Positions 1 to 12,744 are shown, numbered from the stretch's first letter. The stretch is 64,000 bases of DNA from Demequina sp. NBRC 110051 (GCF_002090055.1 NZ_BBRH01000015.1:62001-126000), one strand, 5' to 3'. Translations and numbers: made by a program. Notes: generated by a model not told the origin, from the letters alone.

Positions 1-4
1 CACG

Positions 5-373
5 ATGGCCGTGGCCTTCTCCGGCTACGAGATCGACCTTGAGCTCGCCGCGATCATCGCCCTCACCGCGGTGGGCGGCTGGCTGATCCTCTCGGCGGCG
101 CTCAGCAGCATCGGCCGCTCGCGCGAGGTGCGCGCGGCAACCGCACCCGTCGCGGAGGACACGTACTCCGCCCCCTCCGAGCCGACCCCCACCGAGGTGA
201 TCTTTGCGGAGGCATCGACCCCGAAAGCCCCCGCCACCGACAGTGCGAACCAGGACGAGCCCCGACACGCCGAGCCGACCGACGCATCGGCCACCGAGGA
301 CGGCGTGTCGGACGCGGATCCGGTTCAAAGTGTCGGCGAGGACCGCAAGGACCCGGACGCCAAGCGCGACTGA
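5..373 (+). CDS. Membrane-anchored protein, possibly the C-terminal part of a larger (PspC-like) protein
   Basis: This frame gives 122 residues from an ATG only 4 bases inside the window edge, so the true start may lie upstream. A single hydrophobic segment (about residues 12-35) is followed by a basic patch and a long Ala/Pro/Thr/Asp/Glu-rich tail that looks disordered. Residues about 79-110 are encoded by copy A of a 100-bp palindromic repeat and share the pattern RHAEP..ASA...GVS.A.PVQ.V with the ABC-F protein near 11.5 kb. In related actinobacteria a PspC-domain protein often lies near guaA, which is why a PspC tail is a possibility, but no PspC motif is visible here. The function is unknown. 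Confidence 0.6.
   Translation: MAVAFSGYEIDLELAAIIALTAVGGWLILSAALSSIGRSREVRAATAPVAEDTYSAPSEPTPTEVIFAEASTPKAPATDSANQDEPRHAEPTDASATEDGVSDADPVQSVGEDRKDPDAKRD
239..338. repeat. 100-bp nested palindromic repeat, copy A (in coding sequence)
   Basis: This copy aligns without gaps to copies at 11452-11551 and 25690-25789. The outer arms are near gacagtgcgaacc and ccggttcaaagtgtc; the inner arms are cgacacgccg and cggcgtgtcg, with gcatcggcc near the centre. It is read in frame as the protein tail of the gene at 5-373, in the same reading frame as copy B. Confidence 0.85.
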
Positions 374-383
374 CCACCGCTAT

Positions 384-483
384 CGGTTTGGCCCACGCCT
401 GAGACGCGTGAGGCGCGTGTGACAGTTCTCCACTGTCACACGCGCCTCACGCGTCCTACCCGTCACATCCGTGGGCCAAACCG
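384..483. terminator. Large nested hairpin between convergent genes (bidirectional terminator)
   Basis: A perfect 14-bp outer stem (384-397 with 470-483) encloses a perfect 23-bp inner stem (404-426 with 432-454) around a 5-base loop. It sits between the stop of the first gene on the plus strand and the guaA stop on the minus strand. There is no clear T-run. Its 100-bp nested architecture resembles the dispersed 100-bp repeat, but the sequence is different. Confidence 0.8.
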
Positions 484-502
484 GCGGCGGGACGGGGCGG
501 AA

Positions 503-2100
<1,598 letters not shown>

Positions 2101-2104
<4 letters not shown>

Positions 2105-2451
2105 GCGGCCTCCTTGGCGGGGTCGAGCTCGTCGGCGATGCGGCGCTCGATAACGAAGGACAGGAACGGGATGATGCCGCCCAAGAACATGGTGAAGAGC
2201 CGTCCGTAGCCCCACTTGGCCTGGAGCCACAGCTGCAGCACCGTGACCAGGTAGACCATGTAGACGAAACCGTGGATCTGGGCGAGCAGGAACATGGTGG
2301 GGTCGAGCGACGCCTCGAGGCTGTCGAGCCCGGGCAGGTAGCGCAGCATCCCGAGAAAAACGAGGATCAGCAGCGAGCCGGTCACGATCGCCATCACCTT
2401 GTAGCGCGTGAGGGCGCCGGGGGTGACGGCGGGGCGGGGGTCGGGGGTCAC
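2101..2451 (-). CDS. DUF3817 integral membrane protein
   Basis: This small membrane protein of 116 residues has about three hydrophobic segments and the sequence [20 protein letters not shown], typical of the actinobacterial DUF3817 family, whose function is unknown. The GTG start overlaps the SURF1 stop (GTGA) and its own stop overlaps the guaA start, so it is translated as part of the coupled diguanylate cyclase-SURF1-DUF3817-guaA operon. Linkage to guaA and SURF1 is common in related actinobacteria, but the reason is not known. Confidence 0.85.
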
Positions 2452-3260
2452 GGGCTTCCTTCCTTGACGGCGGCCGATGCCGTGGCGGCGTCCGTAGGCA
2501 CGTCCGGTGACGGCTCGTCACGGTCCGCGGTCTCCGGGGCAACGCGCCCATTGTCCCGTATCCACCGCACGGCGACGAACAGGAAGAAGGCGCCGAAGAG
2601 CCACCACTCGAACGCGTAGACGATGGAGCGGAAGTTCAGCTCAGTCTCCGGCTCGGGCGCGGGGATCGGGTTGAGGCCGTCCTCGGGGGTGTCGGCGACG
2701 AGCAGCGCCGAGTACATCGGGCTGTCCCAGTGCTGGGCGAAGACGGCGGGCGAGAGGGTGTCGGCCAGGAACGTGCCGGCGGGAGCACCCTCGGTGGTCG
2801 ACACGGACGCGCCCTCGGAGCCGCGCAGGTAGCCGGTGAGCTCGGTGGCGCCGGAAGGGCTGCCCACCCGCGAGAGGTCATCCGCGGGAACCCAGCCCAC
2901 CACCACGGGGAGCGTCGCCGTCTCCTCGGTGCCCGTGGCATCGGCCGCGACCGTGAAGGGCCGGACCACGAGGACCGCCTCCGTACCGTCGATCACGCGA
3001 CCGCCGCCCACGAGCGCGGCATCGGCCAGGGCGAACGCGCCGGACACGGTGACGGACTTGCCCACGCCGCCCTCGGCGGGGCTTGCGGGCGCGAGGACGT
3101 CGGCCAGCGGCACGGCGTCGGCGGCCTCGACGGGCTCGCCGCCGTGGGTGCCCACGCTCCATTGCCACGCTCCGAGTGAGCCACAGACGCCGAGCACCAC
3201 GAGCAGCGCCGCGACCACGCCGGCGATGGGACCCCAGCGCAGCGACCCGGGAGCGCTCAT
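2448..3260 (-). CDS. SURF1-family cytochrome c oxidase assembly protein
   Basis: The protein has 270 residues. An N-terminal membrane segment ending in GSLGAWQW and a C-terminal membrane segment preceded by [19 protein letters not shown] frame an extracytoplasmic domain, which is the SURF1 layout. Family members help insert haem a or mature cytochrome oxidase. The C-terminal tail contains one copy of the dispersed 14-mer (2472-2485), read as part of ATASAA. The ATG start overlaps the stop of the upstream GGDEF gene by four bases. Confidence 0.85.
   Translation of the reverse strand: MSAPGSLRWGPIAGVVAALLVVLGVCGSLGAWQWSVGTHGGEPVEAADAVPLADVLAPASPAEGGVGKSVTVSGAFALADAALVGGGRVIDGTEAVLVVRPFTVAADATGTEETATLPVVVGWVPADDLSRVGSPSGATELTGYLRGSEGASVSTTEGAPAGTFLADTLSPAVFAQHWDSPMYSALLVADTPEDGLNPIPAPEPETELNFRSIVYAFEWWLFGAFFLFVAVRWIRDNGRVAPETADRDEPSPDVPTDAATASAAVKEGSP
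2472..2485 (+). repeat. 14-mer GGCCGATGCCGTGG in the SURF1 coding tail
   Basis: An exact copy; the SURF1 protein reads the complement as ATASA, the same reading as in the two coding copies of the 100-bp repeat. Confidence 0.8.
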
Positions 3261-4435
3261 GCCTCGTCCCGCATGCGCGCCTCTGCGGCGCTCGAGGGCT
3301 CGCGTACCACCACCTGGTTACGTCCCTTCTTCTTCGCCTCATAGAGGGCGTCGTCGGCGCGCCGCAACGCGGCATGCGCGGCACCCGAGTGGTCGCCCTG
3401 CGTGAGCCCGATCGATGCCTTCACCGAGTGCGTGTGGCCGTCACACGCGATGGGCGCCTCAGCGATGGACTCGCGAATGCGGTCCATGGTGGCGGCGGCA
3501 TCGGCAGACGACGACCCCGGCAACACAAAGATGAACTCCTCGCCTCCCCATCGTCCCACGGAATCGGTAAGCCTCAGTTGAGCGCGCAGCAGGTCACCCA
3601 CCTCCGCGAGCACCCTGTCGCCGCACCCGTGGCCGTACTCGTCGTTGAGCGCCTTGAAGTGGTCCAGGTCGGCGATCGCGAGGCAGTAGTCGTCGCCGTC
3701 CGGGCTCGACAGCTCCACGAGCCGGTCGAGCACGGGCCGGCGAGTCGCCAGGCCGGTGAGCAGGTCGGTGTTGGCGATGCGTTCGGCACGCTCGGCGGCC
3801 TCGGCGGCGACCGCGCGCGCCTGCTCCACGCGGTAGTGCGACAGCGCGGCACCCATGAAGAGGATGAAGGCCGTGAGCACCGCGTTGATCGAGAACAGGG
3901 TTTGCAACAGAACGGGCGGCATCGAATAGAGCGCCCCGTCCGAGGGCAAGATGAACTGACAGACCAGGAACGCCGCGAGGGTGACGGTGACCCAGATCCA
4001 GCGCCACACCTTCTGGCGCTCGGTCAGCGTGATGTAGACCAACTGGCCGCCGGTCAGAAGATAGAGATGGGTGCCCGCCTCCCACCCGAGGTAGGCCGTC
4101 GCGGTCACGAGCTGCGCCGTGGGGACGGCGAAGGCGATGAGCGCAGCAGCCAGGTGACGCCCCAGCCGCGCGAGCAGCAGGCCCCCCACGTAGGCGGCGA
4201 TCCATACGATGTGCATGATGATCAGCCCGCCCAGGCCGATGATGTCGTACGTCATGTAGAACGCCGTGTACGCCATCGACACGATGAGGGCAAAGCCCAG
4301 GAACGAATGCGTGGTGGCGACGGCCCGGCCCGCATCCCCCGTGAGCGCGCCCACCCGACGGTCGAGCACGCGCACCACCATGCCGGTGAAGGTGGCGCGC
4401 GCACGCGCAGGAGTCTCGCTCACGGTTCTGCCCAT
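3257..4435 (-). CDS. Membrane-bound diguanylate cyclase (GGDEF)
   Basis: The protein has 392 residues: an N-terminal region with about six membrane segments, a short Ala/Glu/Arg-rich linker (about 215-235), and a GGDEF domain. The active-site motif is GGEEF, an active variant of the family. RLTD lies exactly five residues upstream, so the RxxD product-inhibition site is intact and synthesis of cyclic di-GMP from two GTP is expected. It heads a four-gene operon in which every junction overlaps by four bases and which ends with guaA. An internal GTG at 4423 is an alternative start. Confidence 0.88.
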   Translation of the reverse strand: MGRTVSETPARARATFTGMVVRVLDRRVGALTGDAGRAVATTHSFLGFALIVSMAYTAFYMTYDIIGLGGLIIMHIVWIAAYVGGLLLARLGRHLAAALIAFAVPTAQLVTATAYLGWEAGTHLYLLTGGQLVYITLTERQKVWRWIWVTVTLAAFLVCQFILPSDGALYSMPPVLLQTLFSINAVLTAFILFMGAALSHYRVEQARAVAAEAAERAERIANTDLLTGLATRRPVLDRLVELSSPDGDDYCLAIADLDHFKALNDEYGHGCGDRVLAEVGDLLRAQLRLTDSVGRWGGEEFIFVLPGSSSADAAATMDRIRESIAEAPIACDGHTHSVKASIGLTQGDHSGAAHAALRRADDALYEAKKKGRNQVVVREPSSAAEARMRDEA

Positions 4436-4596
4436 TCCTCGCGGCGTCCCATGCGCGCCGCGCGCATCTCAGACAGGGGCCCCGCGGCCTCAGCGCGTTC
4501 CAGCCTAGTCAGCGCCGCCGCGGCCCGCCACGGTTACCGGGTCATCGCAGGGACCAACCAGGCCCATCGTCATGCGCGCATCCCTCTCGCGCGTGA

Positions 4597-4602
4597 CAGG
4601 AT
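4597..4602 (+). promoter_or_regulatory. Candidate -10 hexamer for leaderless pta transcript
   Basis: CAGGAT lies 6 bases before the GTG start of pta, and no ribosome binding site is visible. It belongs to a set of 17 genes in this window with a TANNNT-like hexamer 6-7 bases from the start codon. Confidence 0.5.
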
Positions 4603-4608
4603 GGACGG

Positions 4609-6687
4609 GTGGCACGCTCCATTTACATCGCATCGGCCGAGGGAGACACGGGTAAGTCCACCGTGGCCCTGGGCATCACCAATCTGCTGACCCGCACCGT
4701 TGGCCGCGTGGGCATCTTCCGGCCCGTCGCGAGAGTCGCGGACGGCTCGGACTATGTCCTCGACCTGCTGACCGGTCAAGACGGCGTCGACACCGCGTAT
4801 GACGACGCGATCGGCGTCACCTACGCCGACGTGCACGCCGACCCGGACGCGGCGCTTGCGACCATCGTGGCGCGCTATCACGAGGTCGCGCGTGACTGCG
4901 ATGTCGTCGTGATCGTCGGCACCGACTACACCGACGTGTCGGGCGCCGCGGAATTCGCGTTCAATGCCCGCATCGCCGCGAACCTGGGCTCGCCCGTCGC
5001 GCTCGTGGTGCACGGACGCGACCGCTCCCCCGAGGACGTCGCACGTGTGGTCGAGCAGACTCGTCTTGAGCTCGAGGAGGACCACGCCCGCGTGGCCGCC
5101 GTCTTCGCCAACCGCTGTGAGCCGTCGCAGCTCGCCGCCGTGCGCGCGAGCCTGCCCGCCGACATCGGCATGGGCGCCCTGCCCGAGGACCCCATCCTCA
5201 CCGCACCGCTACTGAGCGCGCTCGTCGAGGCCGTCGACGGCACCGTCATTTCGGGCGACGAGGCGCTGTTGTCACGCGAGGTGCGCTCGGTCAACATCGG
5301 CGCCATGACCGCTGCCCACCTCCTCGAGCGCATCGACGAGGGAACCGTCGTCATCACCCCCGGCGACCGCTCCGACACCCTGCTCGCGCTGCTGTCCGCT
5401 CACGCCGCGGAAGGCTTCCCGGCGCTCACGGGCATCATCCTCAACGGCGGATTCGCGCCCGAGCCGTCGATCGCCCGCCTCATCGAGGGCCTGGGCTCGT
5501 CGTTGCCCGTCATCACCACCGAGATCGGTACCTACGGCACGGCCCGGCGCTGCTGGAACACCCGCGGCCGCGTGTCGCGCGAATCGACGGTCAAGGTCGA
5601 CACCGCGCTTGCGATGTTCGAGCGCTACGTCGACTCCGACGCCCTGCTCGCGCTACTCGACGTGGCGCGCACGGACGTCGTCACGCCGCTCATGTTCGAG
5701 TACGACCTGCTGGACCGCGCCCGCACGTCGCGCCAGCACATCGTGCTGCCCGAGGGCGGCGACGACCGTATCCTGCGCGCCGCCTCCACGCTGCTCACCC
5801 GCGACGTGGTCGACATCACCATCCTGGGTCCCGACAGCGCCATCCGCTCCCGCGCGAGCGAGCTGGGGCTCGACCTCGAGGCCGCCCGCATCGTGTCGCC
5901 CTCCGACCCCGAGCTCGTCGAGCGTTTCGCTAGCGAGTATGCGGAGCTGCGCAAGGCCAAGGGCGTCACGCTCGACCAGGCCAGGGACGTGGTCCAGGAC
6001 CTGTCGATGTTCGGCACCATGATGGTGCGTCAGGGCCTGGCCGACGGCATGGTCTCGGGCGCGGCCCACACCACCGCGCACACCATCACGCCCGCGTTCC
6101 AGGTCATCAAGACCCCGCCGGGTGTCTCGATCGTGTCCTCGGTATTCTTCATGTGTCTGCCCGACAAGGTGCTGGTGTACGGCGACTGCGCCGTCAACCC
6201 CGACCCGACCGCGGAGCAGCTCGCCGACATCGCGATCTCCTCTGCCGAGACCGCCGCACAGTTCCACATCGAGCCGCGCGTCGCAATGCTGTCGTACTCG
6301 ACGGGCGAATCCGGATCGGGCCAGGACGTCGACAAGGTGCGCGAGGCCACGCGCCTAGTCCGCGAGCGCCGTCCCGACCTGTTGGTCGATGGGCCCATGC
6401 AGTATGACGCTGCCGTAGAGCCGTCCGTGGCCGCCTCGAAGGCGCCCGACTCCCCCGTGGCGGGCCAGGCCACGGTGCTGGTCTTCCCCGACCTCAACAC
6501 GGGTAACAATACGTACAAGGCTGTTCAGCGCTCCGCTGGGGCCGTCGCCGTGGGCCCCGTCCTGCAGGGCCTGCGCAAGCCGGTCAACGACCTGTCGCGC
6601 GGAGCGCTGGTCCAGGACATCGTCAACACGGTCGCGATCACCGCGATTCAGGCACAGGGCCTCAAGGCCAAGGAGGGAGACGCGTGA
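4609..6687 (+). CDS. pta: Phosphate acetyltransferase, long form
   Basis: The enzyme interconverts acetyl-CoA and acetyl phosphate. The protein has 692 residues: an N-terminal P-loop-like domain (SAEGDTGKSTVALG), a central DRTGG domain, and a C-terminal PTA_PTB catalytic domain from about residue 360 (SRQHIVLPEGGDDRILRAA; DVDKVREATRLVRE). GTG 4609 is chosen because it gives the conserved N-terminus and sits just after a -10-like hexamer. The ackA start overlaps the stop by four bases, so the two enzymes are translationally coupled. With the phosphoketolase at 16.2 kb they complete a route from sugar phosphates to acetate and ATP. Confidence 0.96.
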   Translation: MARSIYIASAEGDTGKSTVALGITNLLTRTVGRVGIFRPVARVADGSDYVLDLLTGQDGVDTAYDDAIGVTYADVHADPDAALATIVARYHEVARDCDVVVIVGTDYTDVSGAAEFAFNARIAANLGSPVALVVHGRDRSPEDVARVVEQTRLELEEDHARVAAVFANRCEPSQLAAVRASLPADIGMGALPEDPILTAPLLSALVEAVDGTVISGDEALLSREVRSVNIGAMTAAHLLERIDEGTVVITPGDRSDTLLALLSAHAAEGFPALTGIILNGGFAPEPSIARLIEGLGSSLPVITTEIGTYGTARRCWNTRGRVSRESTVKVDTALAMFERYVDSDALLALLDVARTDVVTPLMFEYDLLDRARTSRQHIVLPEGGDDRILRAASTLLTRDVVDITILGPDSAIRSRASELGLDLEAARIVSPSDPELVERFASEYAELRKAKGVTLDQARDVVQDLSMFGTMMVRQGLADGMVSGAAHTTAHTITPAFQVIKTPPGVSIVSSVFFMCLPDKVLVYGDCAVNPDPTAEQLADIAISSAETAAQFHIEPRVAMLSYSTGESGSGQDVDKVREATRLVRERRPDLLVDGPMQYDAAVEPSVAASKAPDSPVAGQATVLVFPDLNTGNNTYKAVQRSAGAVAVGPVLQGLRKPVNDLSRGALVQDIVNTVAITAIQAQGLKAKEGDA

Positions 6688-7820
6688 GCGTCAACTACGT
6701 CGGGCTCGCGCTCGTCCTCAACTGCGGTTCCAGCTCGGTGAAGTACCAGGTGGTGGACACCACCCAGGACGAGCCGCTCGCGGTGGGCCTCGTCGAGCGC
6801 GTCGCCAACCACACGGAGGCGATCCAGGAGATCATCGCAACCCTGTCGGCCCCCGAGTCCGGCGTGGACCTCTCGAACCTCACCGTCGTGGGCCACCGCG
6901 TGGTCCAGGGCGGCGCGGAGTTCTCGGCGCCCACCATCGTGGACGACTCGGTCGAGCGCTCCATCGCGCAGTTGTCCGTGCTCGCGCCGCTTCACAACCC
7001 AGGCCACGTCCAGGGCATCGCGGCGGCCCGCGCAGCCTTCCCGCACATTCCGCACGTCGCGGTCTTCGACACCGCGTTCCACACCACGCTTCCCGAGGCC
7101 GCATACACGTACGCGCTCGAGAAGAACGTGGCCCAGGAACACGGCATCCGCAAGTACGGCTTCCACGGCACCTCGCACGCCTACGTCTCGCGCGAGTGCG
7201 CGCGCCTCATGGACCGCGACCCCCGCGACGTGAACATCATCACGCTGCACCTGGGCAACGGCGCCTCCGCCGACGCCGTCCAGGGCGGCCACGCGATCGA
7301 CACCTCGATGGGGCTTACTCCGCTCGATGGGCTCGTCATGGGCTCGCGCACCGGCACCATCGACCCCGCGGTCGTCTTCCACCTGCACCGCGCCGCCGGC
7401 ATGACGATCGACGAGATCGACACGCTGCTCAACAAGCAGTCCGGTGTGCTGGGCCTGTGCGGCTACTCGGACATGCGCGACGTGCACACCGCTATCGCCG
7501 AGGGATCGGCCGATGCGACCCTCGCCCTGGACGTCTATACCCGCCGGATCAAGGGTTACGTGGGTCAGTACATGGCGCTGCTGGGCACCACGGACGCGAT
7601 CGTCTTCACCGCGGGCGTGGGCGAGAACGACCACATTGTGCGCGAGCAGTCGCTGGCGGGCCTCGAGGGCTTCGGCATCGAGATCGACCCCGAGCGCAAC
7701 GAGGGACGCAAGAAGGAGGCGACCCTCATCAGCACCGACGCCTCGCGCGTGCAGGTGTGGGTGGTGCCCACCAACGAGGAGCGCGAGATCGCGCTGCAGT
7801 CGATCGCGGCCGTCTCCTAA
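6684..7820 (+). CDS. ackA: Acetate kinase
   Basis: The enzyme interconverts acetyl phosphate plus ADP with acetate plus ATP. The protein has 378 residues, slightly shorter than the usual 395-400. It has the N-terminal phosphate-binding LNCGSSSVKYQ, YGFHGTSHAYV, the family signature DTSMGLTPLDGLVMGSRTG, and FTAGVGEND near the C-terminus. The GTG start at 6684 overlaps the pta stop (GTGA). A 10-bp hairpin follows the stop. Confidence 0.97.
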   Translation: MSVNYVGLALVLNCGSSSVKYQVVDTTQDEPLAVGLVERVANHTEAIQEIIATLSAPESGVDLSNLTVVGHRVVQGGAEFSAPTIVDDSVERSIAQLSVLAPLHNPGHVQGIAAARAAFPHIPHVAVFDTAFHTTLPEAAYTYALEKNVAQEHGIRKYGFHGTSHAYVSRECARLMDRDPRDVNIITLHLGNGASADAVQGGHAIDTSMGLTPLDGLVMGSRTGTIDPAVVFHLHRAAGMTIDEIDTLLNKQSGVLGLCGYSDMRDVHTAIAEGSADATLALDVYTRRIKGYVGQYMALLGTTDAIVFTAGVGENDHIVREQSLAGLEGFGIEIDPERNEGRKKEATLISTDASRVQVWVVPTNEEREIALQSIAAVS

Positions 7821-7829
7821 GCTTGGCTC

Positions 7830-7859
7830 CCCGCAGTGTGATGTATCCCACTGCGGGGC
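7830..7859. terminator. Hairpin downstream of ackA
   Basis: A 10-bp perfect stem (ccccgcagtg with cactgcgggg) and a 10-base loop begin 10 bases after the ackA stop. There is no T-run. It is a likely terminator of pta-ackA. Confidence 0.65.
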
Positions 7860-7962
7860 ACGGCCCCTGATGCACCGTGGCGCCCACGCGCGCCCGTAGG
7901 GTGGCAGGACCGTCGCGGCATGTGCCGTCGGGGCGCGACGGCACACTCGAGGAGCACACACG

Positions 7963-8760
7963 ATGATCGACGTCTCGGCGTGGGTGACCCACGCCACGCG
8001 GGAGCCTAGCGAGGACTTCCTGCGGGCCTTTGACCGGCGCTGGCGCGACGGTATCGCCGTCGCCGCCAACGAGGCGTGCGCGCCTCTGGCCGACCCGCTG
8101 CGGTCGTTCGTCATTGCCCACGTCGACCGGGCCGCTCACAAGCGTCGCTGGCGCTGCGTGTTCATCCTGCCTGGCGCCGCCCACGATCACACCCACGGCT
8201 TCACCCCCATGTCGGATCTAGTCACGGGCGACTTGTTCGGGCCCCAGGTGCTCGAGGTGCTGCACTGCGGCGACGCCTCCGCCCTCGCGACCGCGCTCGA
8301 GCTGGCCAAGTCCGATCCTCACGTGCTCGCGGTGCCGGTGCTGACTGAGCGCCAGTTCGCGGACGTCGACGTCTTCGACTCGCACTCGGCGTCGCTGCTC
8401 AGGCCCGAATACCACGGCGTGGTACTGCCCTTCATGTATGCACCGCTCGACGAGCCCTTCGAGGAGACCGTCGAGCGCGAGGACCTGCTGCGAGCCTCGG
8501 GCTTCGGCACCTACACGATCGACGTCGACTTCACCGCGGAGGAGCCGGCGCTCATCCACCGCAATGTGGCCATCCTCCTCGAGGACCTGTGCGACGAGAT
8601 CTCGTCGAATAAGGCCGATGCCGCGGCGAGGGTCCTGCTCAGCGCTCCCCTGTGGCCGCTGGTCACCCTGCGCGCCCCCGAGACCTGGGACCCGGACCGT
8701 CATTTCAGCGCGGACGACGCCGCGCTGTCCGACGCTCCCGCGCGTCGCGAGCTCCCCTAG
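7963..8760 (+). CDS. Hypothetical protein, family not recognised
   Basis: The protein has 265 residues and is soluble, with no signal peptide or membrane segment. A gaggag ribosome site lies 9 bases before ATG 7963, so unlike many neighbours this gene has a leader. Visible motifs include the His-rich AAHDHTHGFTP (about residues 74-84) and an acidic middle. Codon use is like that of its neighbours. No catalytic signature could be assigned. It stands between ackA on the same strand and a convergent glutamine amidotransferase gene. Confidence 0.7.
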   Translation: MIDVSAWVTHATREPSEDFLRAFDRRWRDGIAVAANEACAPLADPLRSFVIAHVDRAAHKRRWRCVFILPGAAHDHTHGFTPMSDLVTGDLFGPQVLEVLHCGDASALATALELAKSDPHVLAVPVLTERQFADVDVFDSHSASLLRPEYHGVVLPFMYAPLDEPFEETVEREDLLRASGFGTYTIDVDFTAEEPALIHRNVAILLEDLCDEISSNKADAAARVLLSAPLWPLVTLRAPETWDPDRHFSADDAALSDAPARRELP

Positions 8761-8779
8761 TCCGGGCCCGCAGCGCCTC

Positions 8780-9460
8780 CTACCAGCGGGCGCGCAGGAA
8801 CTCGCGGATCATCAGCACGCCCGCGACGGCGGCCTCATCGGCGTGCGCCGCCGACTGGCCGCGCAGCTCGACCACGTCGATGCCCCGCGCCGCGAGCTCC
8901 ACGCTGTGGCCGATCAGCCAGCGCTCGATGGCCTCGCCGTCGACCTCGGGGTGGAACTGCAAGGCAAGCCCCGAGCCGGCCTCGAAGGCCTGATGGGGTG
9001 TCGCTTCCGTCGACGCGAGCAGCGTCGCCCCCTCGGGCAGGGCGAAGGTGTCCCCGTGCCAATGGAGAACCGGGGCCTCGGCGAGATGGCGCAGCGGCCC
9101 CGCCACGGCATCGGCCGTCAGAGCGACCGGAGCCCAGCCGATCTCGGCCACCCCGGGGCGCACCTCGGCGCCGAGCGCGGCCGCCATGAGCTGCGCTCCC
9201 AGGCACACGCCGATGGTCGCACGGCCAGCCTCGAGGCGGCCGCGAATGAGCGCGATCTCCTCGCTCAGCACGGGGTACGTGGCCACGTCTCCCACGCCCA
9301 CCGGGCCGCCGAGCACGACGGTGAGCTCGGCATCGGCCGCGCCGGCAAGATCGTCGACGCCCGCGTCAAGGTAGGTCACCTCGAATCCGTGCGCGAGGAT
9401 CTCCGCCTCCCACACCCCCAGGTCCTCGAACGCGACATGGCGGACCGCGACGCACCTCAT
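8780..9460 (-). CDS. Class I glutamine amidotransferase
   Basis: The protein has 226 residues and is a stand-alone glutaminase domain of the GuaA/TrpG fold. It has the oxyanion strand VVLGGPVG, the nucleophile elbow IGVCLGAQLMA with the catalytic Cys, and the His/Glu pair in LQFHPEVDGE. Such proteins are often called GMP synthase-like glutamine amidotransferases; the acceptor is unknown. ATG 9460 is chosen because it overlaps the stop of the upstream DUF3054 gene by four bases. One copy of the 14-mer (9103-9116) lies in frame as ADAVAG. Confidence 0.88.
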   Translation of the reverse strand: MRCVAVRHVAFEDLGVWEAEILAHGFEVTYLDAGVDDLAGAADAELTVVLGGPVGVGDVATYPVLSEEIALIRGRLEAGRATIGVCLGAQLMAAALGAEVRPGVAEIGWAPVALTADAVAGPLRHLAEAPVLHWHGDTFALPEGATLLASTEATPHQAFEAGSGLALQFHPEVDGEAIERWLIGHSVELAARGIDVVELRGQSAAHADEAAVAGVLMIREFLRARW

Positions 9461-9843
9461 GGCTTGAGCCCCCGCCGCTTGGCGACCGCGCCGGAGATCA
9501 GGCGCCAGCCCACCAGGCCCGCGCCCAGGAACGCGCCGGCGACGATGACGAACGAGGTCTGCACCCCCTGACCGGTCGCGGCGCGCAGCAGCATGCCGCC
9601 CACCAGGGTCGAGGCCCACACGATCGCGCCGGTGCGCTTGGCGTCGCACGGGCCCGTCCAGCCGCGCGCGATGACCCATCCCACCGCTGCCCCGGCCAGG
9701 AACGGCCACGCGGTGGTCGCGAGTCCCAGGCCGTTGTCGCCCAGCCCCCCCTCGTCGTGGCTGCGCCTGCCGATGGCAGAAAACAGCACAATCACACCGG
9801 CGTCGAGGGCGGCGGCACCCACGGCCGCCTCGCGAATCTTCAT
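9457..9843 (-). CDS. DUF3054 membrane protein
   Basis: The protein has 128 residues from ATG 9843, with about four membrane segments and the family motifs IGRRSHDEGG, TAWPFLAGAAVGW and GMLLRAATGQGVQTSF. Its function is unknown. A GTG at 9861 would add six residues (an MRHTDG prefix), and neither start has a convincing ribosome site. It is coupled by a four-base overlap to the glutamine amidotransferase gene and is divergent from the ABC-F gene. Confidence 0.8.
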   Translation of the reverse strand: MKIREAAVGAAALDAGVIVLFSAIGRRSHDEGGLGDNGLGLATTAWPFLAGAAVGWVIARGWTGPCDAKRTGAIVWASTLVGGMLLRAATGQGVQTSFVIVAGAFLGAGLVGWRLISGAVAKRRGLKP

Positions 9844-9870
9844 GCCGTCAGTGTGCCGCACTCACGCCCG

Positions 9871-9876
9871 TACCCT
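9871..9876 (+). promoter_or_regulatory. Candidate -10 hexamer for leaderless ABC-F transcript
   Basis: TACCCT lies exactly 6 bases before GTG 9883, and no Shine-Dalgarno sequence is present. Confidence 0.5.
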
Positions 9877-9882
9877 TGTCGG

Positions 9883-11774
<1,892 letters not shown>

Positions 11775-11778
<4 letters not shown>

Positions 11779-12716
11779 CCGAGCACCTCGACACCGAACC
11801 CGGCGACCACGGCCCTTACCTCCTCGAGGTAACGCCCCGCCTGCTCGGTGAGCGGGATGGCGGCGTGGCCGATCCAGCCGATCTCGATGCGCTCGTCCAC
11901 ATCGAGGGGGATCGCGGCGATCTCGGGGTCCAGCTCGCCGCTCACGATTCCCGTCGAGATCGTGTAGCCCCCCAGGCCGATCATCAGGTTGAAGATCGTG
12001 GCACGGTCGGACACCCGGATCTCCTGGGAGGCCGACAGTGTGGAGAGAATCTCCTCGGCAAAGTAGAACGAGTTGTTCGCCCCCTGGTCGAACGTCAGGC
12101 GAGGCAGGCCCTCGAGGTCGGCGAGGCTCGCGCGCTCCCGCGCGGCGAGCGGGTTGCTGCGCGCCACGAAGATGTGGGGCTCGGCCAAGAACAGGGTGTG
12201 GAAGGCGAGGCCGGCGTCGCGCAGCAGCTTGTCGATGACCTTGCGGTTGAAGTCGTTGCGGTACAGGATGCCGACCTCGCTACGCAGCGTGCGCACGTCC
12301 TCGATGATGTCCCACGTGCGGGTCTCGCGCAGGGCAAACTCGTACTGGGCGGCGGCGCTCGCCTTCACCATCCTCACGAAGGCGTCGACCGCGAAGGAAT
12401 AGTGCTGCGTGGAGACGCCGAGCAGCCGACGCGACGGGGGCCGGCCAAGGTAACGCTGTTCCAAGAGCGTGACCTGCTCGACGACCTGGCGCGCGTAGCC
12501 CAGGAACTCGGCTCCGTCGTCGGTGAGGCTCACGCCGCGCGCCGAGCGCACCAGGAGCGCACGGCCCACCCGCGACTCGAGGTCCTTCATCGCGGCCGAC
12601 ATCGTCGGCTGCGCGACGTAGAGGACGTCCGCCGCCGCCGAGATGGATCCCTCCGCGGCGACCTCGATGAAGTAGCGCAGTTGCTGCAGGGTAAGGCCGC
12701 TGGTTCCGTGTGCCAT
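11775..12716 (-). CDS. LysR-family regulator, CmbR/MtaR-like (sulfur amino acid control)
   Basis: The protein has 313 residues. An N-terminal winged helix-turn-helix (LTLQQLRYFIEVAAEGSISA, VAQPTMSAAMKDLE) is followed by a LysR substrate domain containing VSTQHYSFAVDAFVRM and EVGILYRNDFNRKVI. These features resemble the CmbR/FhuR/MtaR regulators of methionine and cysteine genes in Gram-positive bacteria. It is divergent from mesX-mesD-flavin reductase across a 122-base spacer, the classic arrangement for a regulator of that operon. Methionine control is an inference from family and context. Confidence 0.85.
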
Positions 12717-12721
12717 AGGTA

Positions 12722-12744
12722 GATCCTATACAAAAGCATAGATC
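12722..12744. promoter_or_regulatory. Candidate LysR operator in the divergent mes spacer
   Basis: An AT-rich interrupted palindrome built on gatcctat and atagatc lies just upstream of the LysR start, in an otherwise GC-rich spacer. It fits the T-N11-A type of LysR site. No SAM riboswitch-like structure was seen in the 122-base spacer. Confidence 0.45.
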
